Counted from the first letter of the stretch, positions 15,895-23,684 are shown. The stretch is 64,000 nt of DNA from Candidatus Defluviilinea proxima (GCA_016721115.1 JADKIW010000001.1:4913501-4977500), one strand, 5' to 3'. Made by a program: numbers and translations. Notes: generated from the sequence alone by a model not told the origin.

Positions 15895-16881
15895 TTACGG
15901 CAACTGCATCGCTTCGCGCACTTCAACCATTGTCTGTTGTGCAATGACGCGGGCGCGTTTGCCGCCGTCGTTCAAAATATCGTTCACATAATCAGGCTTG
16001 GACGCGAGTTCAGAACGTTTGGCGCGGAACGGTTCAAGATTCTTGTTCAGGTTCGCAGCGAAACGTTTCTTACAATCCACGCATCCGATGCCAGCCACGC
16101 GGCATTCCTTGTTGATCATGTCCACTTCTTCAGCGGGTGAAAAGATCTTATGCATCGAGAAGACGTTACAAATATCGGGGTTACCGGGGTCTGTGCGTCT
16201 CAAGCGCGCGGGGTCGGTAACCATATCCTTGACGCGGGCGGCAGTCTCTTCTGCGGTTGATGCGAGTTCGATATGATTGTTCAAACTCTTGCCCATCTTG
16301 GCTTTACCGTCAATACCAAGAACCTTCTTGATCTCCGTATGTTTGACTTGCGGTTCGATCAAAGCCTTGGTGTTATAGCGATAATTGAAGGAACGTACGA
16401 TCTCACGCGTAAACTCCAAATGAGGGGCCTGATCGATACCCACAGGAACAACGTCAGTTTTATATAAAACAATATCGGCTGCCATCAACACGGGATACCC
16501 AACAAGACCATAGTTAACATTCTCTGGATGTTGAGCAACCTTCTCTTTGAAGGTAGGCAGATCGGTCAATTTACCTAGTGATGTGACCATCGAAAGATAC
16601 GTATGCAACTCCATCACTTCAGGAACGTGTGACTGGATGAAGAGAATCGTTTCTTCAGGGCGAATCCCTGCCGCCAGCCAGTCAATCGCCATCTCGAAAG
16701 TATTTTGTTTTAAATCCTGCGTTGTCTCAACCGTTGTCAACGCATGGACATCTACAATACAGTACACACAATCATAGTCCGCTTGCAAAGCAACATAATT
16801 CGAGATCGCGCCCAGATAGTTCCCCAAATGCTGACGACCTGTCGGTCGAGCCCCTGAAAATACACGTCCTTTTTTAGCCAT
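15895..16881 (-). CDS. trpS: Tryptophanyl-tRNA synthetase
   Basis: 328 residues, normal for bacterial TrpRS. The class I HIGH-like site is in SGARPTGRQHLGNYLGA and the KMSKS-like site is KAKMGKSLNNHI. VDVHALTT, a mid-protein conserved element, is present. A C-terminal CRVAGIGCVDCKK carries three cysteines, as seen in TrpRS subgroups. It charges tRNA-Trp. ATG 16881 is immediately followed by the family start. It sits between two palindromic repeats. Confidence 0.97.
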   Translation of the reverse strand: MAKKGRVFSGARPTGRQHLGNYLGAISNYVALQADYDCVYCIVDVHALTTVETTQDLKQNTFEMAIDWLAAGIRPEETILFIQSHVPEVMELHTYLSMVTSLGKLTDLPTFKEKVAQHPENVNYGLVGYPVLMAADIVLYKTDVVPVGIDQAPHLEFTREIVRSFNYRYNTKALIEPQVKHTEIKKVLGIDGKAKMGKSLNNHIELASTAEETAARVKDMVTDPARLRRTDPGNPDICNVFSMHKIFSPAEEVDMINKECRVAGIGCVDCKKRFAANLNKNLEPFRAKRSELASKPDYVNDILNDGGKRARVIAQQTMVEVREAMQLP

Positions 16882-16901
16882 TCATAACCTCTTAGATTTT
16901 T

Positions 16902-16983
16902 GTCATTGCGAGGAGGGCATTAGCCCGACGAAGCAATCTCTAATATAAATAAGGAATTACCTCTCCCTATCGCTCGCAATAAC
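16902..16983. repeat. Intergenic inverted repeat, GTCATTGCGAG class
   Basis: Outer arms GTCATTGCGAG and CTCGCAATAAC differ by one base. The inside holds GACGAAGCAATCTC. The same family recurs at 53.2 kb with a longer hairpin, so it is a dispersed element and not a trpS-specific leader. Confidence 0.8.
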
Positions 16984-16989
16984 GGAATA

Positions 16990-17232
16990 TTATTCTCCAA
17001 CGATCTTCCTCACCAAGCCCAACACTTCCCCAGACTCAGCGTGTCTTTTCAACTGCGACTTCGAAAAGATCAAATCTCCATTCACAGTCACTTCAAAACG
17101 TCCACCATCCGATGGCACAAGCGTGATCGTCTCAATCACATGCTCATAGTTCTTCAACAACTCATCCATCAGGCTCACGGCCCGACCGGTGTAATGTCAG
17201 ACCGCGCAGTAAACGATCTCGATTTTCAGCAT
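16990..17232 (-). CDS. SelW/SelT/SelH (Rdx) family selenoprotein, UGA at codon 12 read as selenocysteine
   Basis: 80 residues if the TGA at 17199-17197 is read as Sec. ATG 17232 has GGAGG 5 bases upstream and gives MLKIEIVYCAV-U-HYTGRAVSL, then continues through GGRFEVTVNGDLIFSKSQ to GLVRKIVGE. This is the Rdx layout: a first strand ending in a CxxU redox motif (C9, U12), followed by the GxFEVxVNGxLIFSK strand pair. Conventional gene callers would start at a later Met (17178) and lose the active site. A SECIS-like hairpin follows the UGA. Family members are small thioredoxin-fold oxidoreductases. It lies between trpS and the Mo/W transporter genes. Confidence 0.88.
17168..17186 (-). promoter_or_regulatory. 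Candidate bacterial SECIS element of the SelW-like gene
   Basis: A 7-bp stem GTCGGGC/GCCTGAT (two G-U pairs) with the 5-base loop CGTGA begins 10 bases after the UGA, so the loop is 17 bases downstream. A loop G at position 2 and this distance fit known bacterial SECIS rules. Confidence 0.7.
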
Positions 17233-17252
17233 AATGCCTCCGAAGTTTCGAG

Positions 17253-17258
17253 ATTATA
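17253..17258 (-). promoter_or_regulatory. Candidate -10 box of the SelW-like gene
   Basis: A perfect TATAAT lies 20 bases before the start codon. The -35 position falls in the loop of the adjoining palindromic repeat (TTTAAG), a weak match. Confidence 0.4.
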
Positions 17259-17262
17259 ACCG

Positions 17263-17295
17263 AGACCTCCGAGTTCTTAAAGAACTCGGAGGTCT
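17263..17295. repeat. Palindromic repeat AGACCTCCGAGTTCTT class
   Basis: A perfect 16-base inverted repeat around a single central base. It contains the TAG stop codon of the ABC ATPase gene (17296-17294). The related AGACTTCCGAAGTCT element lies at 51.4 kb. It may also end the transporter transcript. Confidence 0.85.
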
Positions 17296-18040
17296 ATACT
17301 AACTCTTCTAAAAACGCCCGCACGGTCTCATCTGCAGGATACTCCTTGATCTCTCGTACCGTCCCGACCTGCCGCAACATCCCGTCCACGACCACTGCAA
17401 TACGATGGCTTAACTTCGCCGCCTCATTCAAATTATGCGTGACAAAGACTGCCGTGCGATGATCCTCCGCCAATATTGCGATCAGATCATCCTGTAGCTT
17501 TGCGCGCGTGGGCGGATCAAGCGCCGCAAACGGCTCATCGAGCAACAATAGTTCAGGTTCCAGTACAAAAGCTCTCGCGAGACTGACTCTCTGCGCCTCT
17601 CCCCCTGACAGTTGGCTGGCTCTGCGTTGCGAAAGCGACTCTATCCCCATAGCCTTGATCCACCTACCCACCCGCTCTTGAATCTCTTCTTTCGAGACAC
17701 CCCGAAACCTCAACCCCAACGCAACATTCTGCTCCACAGACATATCCATCAACAATGGAGCCTGAAACACAAACGATATTTTCCTTCTATATTCTAGGTC
17801 GTTCCAGTGTGTGACAGACTTACCATCAAATTGAATATCACCTCGCGTAGGCTTAAGTAAATGAGCCAATGCCAGCAAAAGGGTACTCTTCCCCGCACCG
17901 TTCGGGCCAACAACGGTCAGTGTTTCGCCGCGTTGAATCGAAAGCTGATTTACATCAAGAACCATACGCCCATTGCGTTGGATCTGAAGGTTCTCAATTT
18001 CGATGAAACTATTCATCATTCCGCCTTCACTCTTCATCAT
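17294..18040 (-). CDS. ABC transporter ATP-binding protein, tungstate/molybdate type
   Basis: 248 residues. Walker A is GPNGAGKSTLL, the signature is LSGGEAQRVSLARAF, Walker B is LLLLDEPFAALD, and the H-loop is FVTHNLNEA. There is no C-terminal MOP domain, so it looks more like TupC than ModC. Its ATG overlaps the stop of the permease gene as TAATG; a second start at 18019 is possible. The first residues derive from an AATGATGAA-type repeat. It would power both the adjacent TupB-like and the ModB-like permease, since no other ATPase gene is present. The stop codon lies inside a palindromic repeat. Confidence 0.92.
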   Translation of the reverse strand: MMKSEGGMMNSFIEIENLQIQRNGRMVLDVNQLSIQRGETLTVVGPNGAGKSTLLLALAHLLKPTRGDIQFDGKSVTHWNDLEYRRKISFVFQAPLLMDMSVEQNVALGLRFRGVSKEEIQERVGRWIKAMGIESLSQRRASQLSGGEAQRVSLARAFVLEPELLLLDEPFAALDPPTRAKLQDDLIAILAEDHRTAVFVTHNLNEAAKLSHRIAVVVDGMLRQVGTVREIKEYPADETVRAFLEELV

Positions 18041-18693
18041 TATTTTCTCTGCCCCCGCTGTTGGATCAAGGTCAGCGCAAGATTGATGAGGTATGTTATG
18101 ACCAATAACAAAGCGCTTAACGCTAAGGCTTTATCGAACTCACCTTTACCTGTCTCAAGGACAATCGCAGTAGTCAAAACACGCGTCTGCCCACGGATGT
18201 TACCTCCCACCATCATAGAAGCACCGACCTCGGAAATCACAGAACCGAAACCTGCCATCAACGCAGCCAACAGTGGAAGTCGAGCTTCCCGCCACAGGTA
18301 CCAGACCATTTGTCCGCGTGAGGCGCCGAGGCCAAGTAACTGTTGTTGTAAACGTGGATCCAAAGCTTCGAGCGCAGCGGCAGTCAATCCAGTGACAACC
18401 GGTGCAGAGATAACCGTCTGCGCGATAATGATCGCCCAAGGGGTATAGATCAAACGCAAATCCCCCAACGGACCGCTTCGCCAAAGCATCATCGCCACCA
18501 CGAGCCCGACCACTACGGGAGGCAAAGCCATGCCAGTATTGATGATGCTCAATATCAAAGAACGCCCACGAAAGTTACCGAGCGCCAACCAAGTGCCAAA
18601 TGGCAAACCGATCAACAAGCTGATGCCTGTCGCAATCGCTGAGACTTGTAATGAGAGTGAGGTGATTTGCCAGACTTCAGGGTCGAAGAGCAT
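18040..18693 (-). CDS. tupB: Tungstate-type ABC transporter permease
   Basis: 217 residues from ATG 18693 (MLFDPEVWQITSLSLQVSA), chosen because CAAGGA lies 6 bases upstream. Five to six membrane helices are apparent. The EAA loop reads EALDPRLQQQLLGLGASRGQ and the family-typical GFGSVISEVGASMMVGGNIRGQTRVLTTAI segment is present (GSVISEVGAS is the core). It pairs with the downstream ATPase and the TupA binding protein encoded 2.5 kb upstream in the same strand run. Confidence 0.88.
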   Translation of the reverse strand: MLFDPEVWQITSLSLQVSAIATGISLLIGLPFGTWLALGNFRGRSLILSIINTGMALPPVVVGLVVAMMLWRSGPLGDLRLIYTPWAIIIAQTVISAPVVTGLTAAALEALDPRLQQQLLGLGASRGQMVWYLWREARLPLLAALMAGFGSVISEVGASMMVGGNIRGQTRVLTTAIVLETGKGEFDKALALSALLLVITYLINLALTLIQQRGQRK

Positions 18694-18759
18694 GGTTGTC
18701 CTTGAATACTGCTTCTGATTATACAAGGCAAGAGTATCAAGGCATGGTTGAATATGACG

Positions 18760-19578
18760 TTAATCCTGGTCGCGTTTTTCCAATCGTTTAGTAAGCAGGA
18801 GTAGGGAAACTGAAACGAGTATCAAGACTACGGATAACGCCAAAGCCGTTTCAAGGTTACGTTCAAAACCGAGATAAATCGCCATGGGCATTGTTTGTGT
18901 AACCCCTTCCAAATTCCCAGCGAATAGGATCGTTGCCCCAAACTCCCCCAACGCCCGAGTCCAGGTAAGGATCGCACCGCTAAGCAATGCTCGTCCTGCC
19001 AAAGGGAACATGACTTCGTAAAACAATTGCCATTGATTCGCCCCCTCCACATGTGCGGCTTCTTCGAGTTGCTTTTCGATTTCCGAGAAGCCCACGCGGG
19101 CAGACCTCACATATAGTGGTGCCGCCACAAAAATCTGCGCGAGGACAACCGCTGTCGTAGTAAAAGGAAGGCTAATCCCCAAAACGCTTAATGCCGAACC
19201 AAATAGCCCTCTGCGCCCGAACGCAATCAATAAAGCCAACCCCGCAACAGATGGCGGTAGAACAATCGGCAGATCGATGAACAATTCAAGCCACAATTTA
19301 AATCTAAATTTCGAACGTGCCAATGTGTACGCAAAAGGCGTACCGAGTATGATCGTGATAACGGTTGTGATCGAGCTTGTCATCAAGCTCAAACGCAGAG
19401 CCTTGAAAGCCTGTTCTGAAAATGCATTCGAAAAAAAGTTCTCGTCGAATGAACGCACAAAAACAGCAACCAAGGGAAGGACAAATAGCGCTAGTAATAT
19501 GAAACTTGGAATAATGAACAGCCAGCTTAAATGACCGTCATGAAGGGATCTGCTGAAAAGATGTTTGAGTCTGCTCAT
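18760..19578 (-). CDS. modB: Molybdate ABC transporter permease
   Basis: 272 residues with about six membrane helices. The ModB-typical LPPSVAGLALLIAFGRRG and GALGEFGATILFAGNL-type EAA region (RALGEFGATILFAGN) are clear. The start ATG 19578 has no visible ribosome site and lies 4 bases after the T-run of an intrinsic terminator downstream of modA, so its synthesis may depend on readthrough. No ModC-type ATPase is nearby; the TupC-like ATPase probably serves it. Confidence 0.93.
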   Translation of the reverse strand: MSRLKHLFSRSLHDGHLSWLFIIPSFILLALFVLPLVAVFVRSFDENFFSNAFSEQAFKALRLSLMTSSITTVITIILGTPFAYTLARSKFRFKLWLELFIDLPIVLPPSVAGLALLIAFGRRGLFGSALSVLGISLPFTTTAVVLAQIFVAAPLYVRSARVGFSEIEKQLEEAAHVEGANQWQLFYEVMFPLAGRALLSGAILTWTRALGEFGATILFAGNLEGVTQTMPMAIYLGFERNLETALALSVVLILVSVSLLLLTKRLEKRDQD

Positions 19579-19581
19579 ACG

Positions 19582-19616
19582 ATTAAAAAGTCGCGGGAGG
19601 TTTGCTCCCGCGACTT
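19582..19616 (-). terminator. Intrinsic terminator/attenuator between modA and modB
   Basis: A 12-bp perfect stem AAGTCGCGGGAG/CTCCCGCGACTT with a 5-base loop is followed by TTTTTAAT on the minus strand, ending just before the modB start codon. It should make binding-protein mRNA more abundant than permease mRNA. Confidence 0.85.
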
Positions 19617-19632
19617 ATCTTTCTAGATACGT

Positions 19633-20499
19633 CTATCGAGCGGGGGCAAATCCCCATTTTTGCAGAACAGCCTGGCCATCAGGTGAAAGGACATATTCGA
19701 TGAAGGCTGTCGCAAGATCCGTGTTGGTAGATTTCATCAAGGGAGCGATGGGATATTTAGCAACCACATTCAACTCTGCAGGGATTTCAATGGGCTTCAA
19801 CTCAGGGGCTGCGACTGCATCCGAAGTATACACGATGCCCGCATCCACTTCTCCGAGCTGGACTTTGGCGACCACTTGCTTGACATTATCTTCATTCGAA
19901 ACAACATTCGCCAACACCTTATCCTTGAAATCGCTTCCGAACTGACCATTCATTGCATCCAGTGATTGACGCGCGTACTTGCCGACAGGTACTTCCTCTG
20001 CCGCCAAAACGAGTTTGATGCCCGGCTTGGCAAGGTCTTCGAGTTGCTCTAACGCGGCAGGATTATCTGCTGGCAGAATGACTACGAGTTTATTGTTGAG
20101 GAAAATTTGCGATGCATCCTGAGCAACAAATGTGCTTGTGATCAAATTCTCCATTTCTGTTTTGTTGGCAGAAGCAAAAACATCCGCAGGCGCACCTTCC
20201 TCGATCTGGGTACGCAAGGCCTGTGAACCTGCAAAGTTAAAGGTCACAGTCACGCCGGGATTGGCGACTTCGAAATTTTTGCCAATCTCCGTGAACGCAC
20301 TGGTAAGGGATGCGGCGGCGAAAACTGTCAGGGTACGTGATTCAGGCGTCACCGTAGAAGGAATCGCAGTTGGTGCGAGGGACAGAGCCTCAGTTGCAGG
20401 AGGCTGTGTCAGAACCGCAGTCGGCGTGGCGGCTGGTGCACATCCTGCTATAAACACAGCAAATACAAATAATAGGGATAGTAAACGTTTCATCTTCAT
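19633..20499 (-). CDS. modA: Molybdate-binding lipoprotein ModA
   Basis: 288 residues. The signal LLFVFAVFIAGCAPAATPT has the lipobox IAGC, followed by a Thr/Pro tether. The mature part begins LTVFAAASLTSAFTEIGKNF, the ModA oxyanion-binding start. It also shows FNFAGSQALRTQIEEGAPADVFASA and the VDAGIVYTSDA hinge element. It captures molybdate (or tungstate) outside the cell for ModB. Its ATG overlaps the stop codon of the PadR regulator gene by 4 bases. Confidence 0.95.
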   Translation of the reverse strand: MKMKRLLSLLFVFAVFIAGCAPAATPTAVLTQPPATEALSLAPTAIPSTVTPESRTLTVFAAASLTSAFTEIGKNFEVANPGVTVTFNFAGSQALRTQIEEGAPADVFASANKTEMENLITSTFVAQDASQIFLNNKLVVILPADNPAALEQLEDLAKPGIKLVLAAEEVPVGKYARQSLDAMNGQFGSDFKDKVLANVVSNEDNVKQVVAKVQLGEVDAGIVYTSDAVAAPELKPIEIPAELNVVAKYPIAPLMKSTNTDLATAFIEYVLSPDGQAVLQKWGFAPAR

Positions 20500-21053
20500 C
20501 TCCTTGAAATGCGGAATTGAGTCCTGATCTCAGCCATCCAGTTTTGGATAAGCCGCATCTGCTGAAGGCGAAGGTCAAGGCTTAAATGATTAAAGGTTTG
20601 TTCAGGGGGTAGATTTTCGAGCAGACTTTCGAGACGCTCAATGACCGATTCGATCTCGGCCAATTGTGCATTGTAGATCAGTGAGATATTTTCAGGTCTA
20701 TGGAGTTGAGTGAAATACAGGCGCGTGAGGAACTCAAGGCGGATGGCACGAGAATTCGTGGCAAGCCCCAACTCAAGCCATTCAAAAAAACGCTGGCGTC
20801 CCTGCGCAGTGATACGCAACTTCTGGCGTGCAGGAAGTTTTTCCTGTTCAACGATTTGGGAAGTAATATCGCCACGTTGTTCCAACCGTTTCAAGATGGC
20901 ATACGCCTGACTCTGACTTAGATGCCAGACGTGACCCAACTCAATAGTAAGTTGTTGATGCAGTTCATAGCCATGACTCGCACCTGCGATCAGGAATCCA
21001 AGCAATGCAAATTCTGGAGAGAGGTTACCGGTATGATGATCTTTTTTAGGCAT
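20496..21053 (-). CDS. PadR family transcriptional regulator
   Basis: 185 residues. The N-terminal winged helix has LSPEFALLGFLIAGASHGYEL and SQSQAYAILKRLEQRGDI, the PadR signature. A C-terminal helical region (about 115-180) looks like the Vir-C dimerisation arm. There is no visible ribosome site before ATG 21053 because the start codon lies within the operator palindrome, which suggests a leaderless mRNA. As first gene of the modAB unit it probably represses itself and the transporter. Confidence 0.92.
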   Translation of the reverse strand: MPKKDHHTGNLSPEFALLGFLIAGASHGYELHQQLTIELGHVWHLSQSQAYAILKRLEQRGDITSQIVEQEKLPARQKLRITAQGRQRFFEWLELGLATNSRAIRLEFLTRLYFTQLHRPENISLIYNAQLAEIESVIERLESLLENLPPEQTFNHLSLDLRLQQMRLIQNWMAEIRTQFRISRR

Positions 21054-21081
21054 ATATACTCACTGAGTGAGTATATATGCC
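21049..21081 (-). promoter_or_regulatory. PadR operator palindrome overlapping the regulator's start codon
   Basis: A 33-base perfect inverted repeat around a single centre (arms GGCATATATACTCAC plus T). It contains TATATA promoter-like sequence and the ATG of the PadR gene. The ACTCA-centre-TGAGT core is similar to known PadR-family operators. Autorepression is inferred. Confidence 0.75.
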
Positions 21082-21124
21082 TTTCAACGATCTGACAAGG
21101 TGAATTATTATCTTATTTCCCCAT

Positions 21125-21157
21125 AAACAAAACAGGCGGTTGTTGCAACCGCCTGTT
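21125..21157 (-). terminator. Intrinsic terminator of tupA
   Basis: A 12-bp perfect stem AACAGGCGGTTG/CAACCGCCTGTT with a 3-base loop is followed by TTGTTTAT on the minus strand. It separates tupA from the PadR-modAB unit. Confidence 0.88.
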
Positions 21158-21164
21158 CGTAAAA

Positions 21165-22115
21165 CTATAAGCCCAAGTCTGCATCGGTCTTATCGGCATC
21201 AGGGATAAAGAGTTGTTGTCCGTATGTATCGACGCCAAATTTGCCAATGACATCCTGTGTGGATAGTTCGGTCATGAATTTGTAAAATGCTATAGCGCCA
21301 TCGTAATTGATCTTTGGCCATTTGTCATTATTGACCGTGATGACATGATATACGTTCAACAACGAGTTATCGCCTTCCATTAAAATTTCAAGTTGCAGGT
21401 TGGCCTTGTTGGCAAGGAAAGTCGCACGGTCTGTCAAAGTATAGCCAGCCTTCTCAGAAGCGATCGTCAACGATGCCCCCATGCCCTGACCCGTTTCAAG
21501 ATACCAGGCAGGTTTTGTAGTAGCGGGGTCAAGCTCAGCCTTCTTCCATAAGCCAAGCTCCTTTGTACTGGTGCCTGATTTATCAGCACGCGCAATGAAA
21601 ATTGTCTCAGCGGTTGCAATTGCTTTGAATGCATCGACAGTCGAAAGGCCTTTGATCTTGGCAGGATCAGCCGACGGCCCAACGATGATAAAGTCGTTGT
21701 GCATGACAAGCGTACGATCCTTGCCCCAACCATCGGTCATGAATTGCTTTTCAGCAGACGGCGAATGGACCAACAACACATCGGCGTTGCCTTCCTGCCC
21801 CATCTGCATGGCTTGCCCTGAACCCACCGCCACAGTCTGGACCGTATAGCCTGTCTCTTTTTCAAAAAGCGGAATCAACACATCGAGCAATCCCGAGTCT
21901 TGTGTGGATGTTGTCGTTGCAAGGATCAATGTGGGGTTGGCGGGTACCGGCGGTGCAGGAACAGACGTATCAGTTGGAATGGCCGTTGGCGCTTCTGTTG
22001 GAGCTACAGTTGTAGGTGGTTCCGTTGGCACTGGTGTAGCGGCAGGTGCACAGGCACCAACAGTCAACATAAAAACGATCAACAAACTAAATAACAAAGA
22101 CAAACGATTTCTCAT
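21165..22115 (-). CDS. tupA: Tungstate-binding lipoprotein TupA
   Basis: 316 residues. The signal peptide ends in the lipobox VGAC, followed by a Thr/Pro/Ala tether of about 40 residues. The mature part starts LILATTTSTQDSGLLDVL, the TTTSTQDSGLL motif that marks TupA. Other matches are VAVGSGQAMQMGQEGNADVL and FIARADKSGTSTKE. Its partners TupB and TupC are encoded 2.5 kb downstream, past the PadR-modAB genes. It follows the ArsR/PBP regulator by 9 bases and ends in its own terminator. Confidence 0.94.
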   Translation of the reverse strand: MRNRLSLLFSLLIVFMLTVGACAPAATPVPTEPPTTVAPTEAPTAIPTDTSVPAPPVPANPTLILATTTSTQDSGLLDVLIPLFEKETGYTVQTVAVGSGQAMQMGQEGNADVLLVHSPSAEKQFMTDGWGKDRTLVMHNDFIIVGPSADPAKIKGLSTVDAFKAIATAETIFIARADKSGTSTKELGLWKKAELDPATTKPAWYLETGQGMGASLTIASEKAGYTLTDRATFLANKANLQLEILMEGDNSLLNVYHVITVNNDKWPKINYDGAIAFYKFMTELSTQDVIGKFGVDTYGQQLFIPDADKTDADLGL

Positions 22116-22124
22116 TCTTTTCTC

Positions 22125-23099
22125 CTACAATGAAATTTGCTCTCCGCTGTGCGCAGTGTTATACCCCGTCAACACTGCAAGCGAGTTACGGAAGGTTGAT
22201 GTCTGCAAATAATCAAGAACTGGTGTGAGAATACTTTCATTCACACGCGGCAAAACGAGATCATAGCGTTCTTCAAATAACGGAATAAACTCAAGACCAT
22301 TCTGATGCGCGGCGGCTTGGAGACCAAGCGCTGCATCCGCTTTATTCGCAACGATCAAATCAGCCGCTTCGGTGTGTGTTTTCACTTCCTTATCATAGCC
22401 GTTGATATTTTCAGCTGGGATTTTGAGTCTGCGGATTTCAGCATCAAACCATAGACGAGTCCCTGACCCCGCATTACGGTTCACAAATCGAACATTCGGC
22501 TTGGCCACGTCCGAGATTCTTTTTATGCCCTTTGGGTTTCCTCCTGCCAACATCAACCCCTGTGTGCGATGCGCCAACGTGACAATTTCCACATCACGAT
22601 CTGGGAACAAATGACGGACGAATGGCGTGTTGTACTCCCCCGTTACATCCAACAGATGTGAGCCGCTGATCTGGCAAAGTCCCTGACGGAGATTGACAAG
22701 TCCATCGAGCGAGCCGACAGGCATACTCAACAAAGTGACATGCTTCTCAAGATGTTCTGCGATGCCTTCCAACGCAAGGTCATGACTGCCTGAGAAAATG
22801 ACGGCAGGCTTTTTTGTTTTAGGGAGAATAACTTCCTGTAAGAACAACGCATCTGCTTTGGCGCGATAGAATTTTTCAGTCACCTTGCCCGTCTGGCGAA
22901 CCTCACTGACTTCGACCAACCCAGCGGATTCAAGCGTCAGAATATGATGACGTATCCACGCGGGAGACTGCTTCAAGGTCCGTGCGAGATGCGTGAGCGT
23001 GGCGGGAGAAGCCATCAACAGACGGAGAATGTCCATGCGGCGGGAGTCTGCCAACAGCTTGATCTTGTCAAACGATGAAATAGATTCTATCTTTTTCAT
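22125..23099 (-). CDS. Transcriptional regulator: HTH domain fused to a periplasmic-binding-like (PBP) domain
   Basis: 324 residues. Residues about 8-95 form an ArsR-like winged helix (SRRMDILRLLMASPATLTHLA, then SPAWIRHHILTLESAGLVEV). Residues about 100-315 are a type II PBP-like domain (RFVNRNAGSGTRLWFDAEI, VKTHTEAADLIVANKADAALGLQAAA), the form used by intracellular molybdate/tungstate sensors. It therefore probably senses the oxyanion and controls tupA, which starts 9 bases after its stop. It has a good promoter divergent from the SAM riboswitch promoter. Confidence 0.88.
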   Translation of the reverse strand: MKKIESISSFDKIKLLADSRRMDILRLLMASPATLTHLARTLKQSPAWIRHHILTLESAGLVEVSEVRQTGKVTEKFYRAKADALFLQEVILPKTKKPAVIFSGSHDLALEGIAEHLEKHVTLLSMPVGSLDGLVNLRQGLCQISGSHLLDVTGEYNTPFVRHLFPDRDVEIVTLAHRTQGLMLAGGNPKGIKRISDVAKPNVRFVNRNAGSGTRLWFDAEIRRLKIPAENINGYDKEVKTHTEAADLIVANKADAALGLQAAAHQNGLEFIPLFEERYDLVLPRVNESILTPVLDYLQTSTFRNSLAVLTGYNTAHSGEQISL

Positions 23100-23125
23100 T
23101 TCGATTAAGTTTTTCCTTATCAGAG

Positions 23126-23154
23126 AGTCTACGATTTATGGAGATAAATGTCAA
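23126..23154 (-). promoter_or_regulatory. Promoter of the HTH-PBP regulator and tupA
   Basis: On the minus strand, TTGACA at 23154-23149, a 17-base spacer, and TAGACT at 23131-23126. Confidence 0.7.
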
Positions 23155-23165
23155 GTAATTTTTAT

Positions 23166-23194
23166 TTGACATCACCCCCACGCCATGATATAAA
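23166..23194 (+). promoter_or_regulatory. Promoter of the SAM riboswitch transcript
   Basis: TTGACA at 23166-23171, a 17-base spacer, and TATAAA at 23189-23194. The -35 box lies back to back with that of the divergent regulator gene, 11 bases apart, so the two polymerases should compete. Confidence 0.8.
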
Positions 23195-23216
23195 CCCCAA
23201 ACAACTTACGGATTTA

Positions 23217-23312
23217 CTCATCCAGAGAAGCTGAGGGACCGACCCTGTGACGCTTCGGCAACCGCTAACGACGGTGCCAACTTCGGCAGACCATATGTGT
23301 CTGGGAGATGAG
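23217..23312 (+). promoter_or_regulatory. SAM-I (S-box) riboswitch aptamer
   Basis: P1 is CTCATC/GATGAG (23217-23222 with 23307-23312). The S-box core is conserved: CAGAGAAGCTGAGGGACC, the CCCTGTGACGC turn, CGGCAACC, then GGTGCCAACTTC and GGCAGA. S-box RNAs bind S-adenosylmethionine and switch off methionine genes. An intrinsic terminator follows at once, so control is by termination. Confidence 0.9.
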
Positions 23313-23333
23313 AGATGATATACGCTCTGCGTG

Positions 23334-23362
23334 TCGCCTCTCATAATGAGAGGCGATTTTAT
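23334..23362 (+). terminator. Expression-platform terminator of the SAM riboswitch
   Basis: The stem TCGCCTCTC/GAGAGGCGA with loop ATAAT is followed by TTTTATT. The GAGATGAGAG stretch upstream can pair with CTCTCAT of this stem to form an antiterminator. Confidence 0.85.
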
Positions 23363-23399
23363 TATCATTCATAGGTTCATACTACAAAGGTGAATGGGA

Positions 23400-23678
23400 A
23401 TGAAAAAGTCGTTCATCATTACTTCGATCATTGTGTCAGCCATGTTGCTTCTTACACAGTTACAACCTGCAATCATTTACTTTGCAGGAGCCGTGGCAGG
23501 GACCTTCGGTGTGCGCCCTGTATCACATCAATGTTTTGGTCTTGTTGTTACGGAGAACGATCATTTCCCGCCTGGTGAAGTTAACATCACAATGATCCTT
23601 TTTCATTTTCGGTATTCAGTCTCACACGAAGATGAACGACCTGTATGTGTAGGCCAGGATATCTGGTACGGAGAATAA
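23400..23678 (+). CDS. Small membrane/exported protein behind the SAM riboswitch, unknown
   Basis: 92 residues from ATG 23400 (MKKSFIITSIIVSAMLLLTQ); the ATG at 23394 is too close to the AAGGTG site. The first 35 residues contain one or two hydrophobic stretches, the first resembling a signal anchor. The remainder has HQCFGLVVTENDHFPPGE and two cysteines (in HQCFG and RPVCVG). I do not recognise it. It is the first gene after the riboswitch, so by position it is SAM-controlled, although it looks unrelated to methionine enzymes. Confidence 0.6.
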   Translation: MKKSFIITSIIVSAMLLLTQLQPAIIYFAGAVAGTFGVRPVSHQCFGLVVTENDHFPPGEVNITMILFHFRYSVSHEDERPVCVGQDIWYGE

Positions 23679-23684
23679 CATCCT

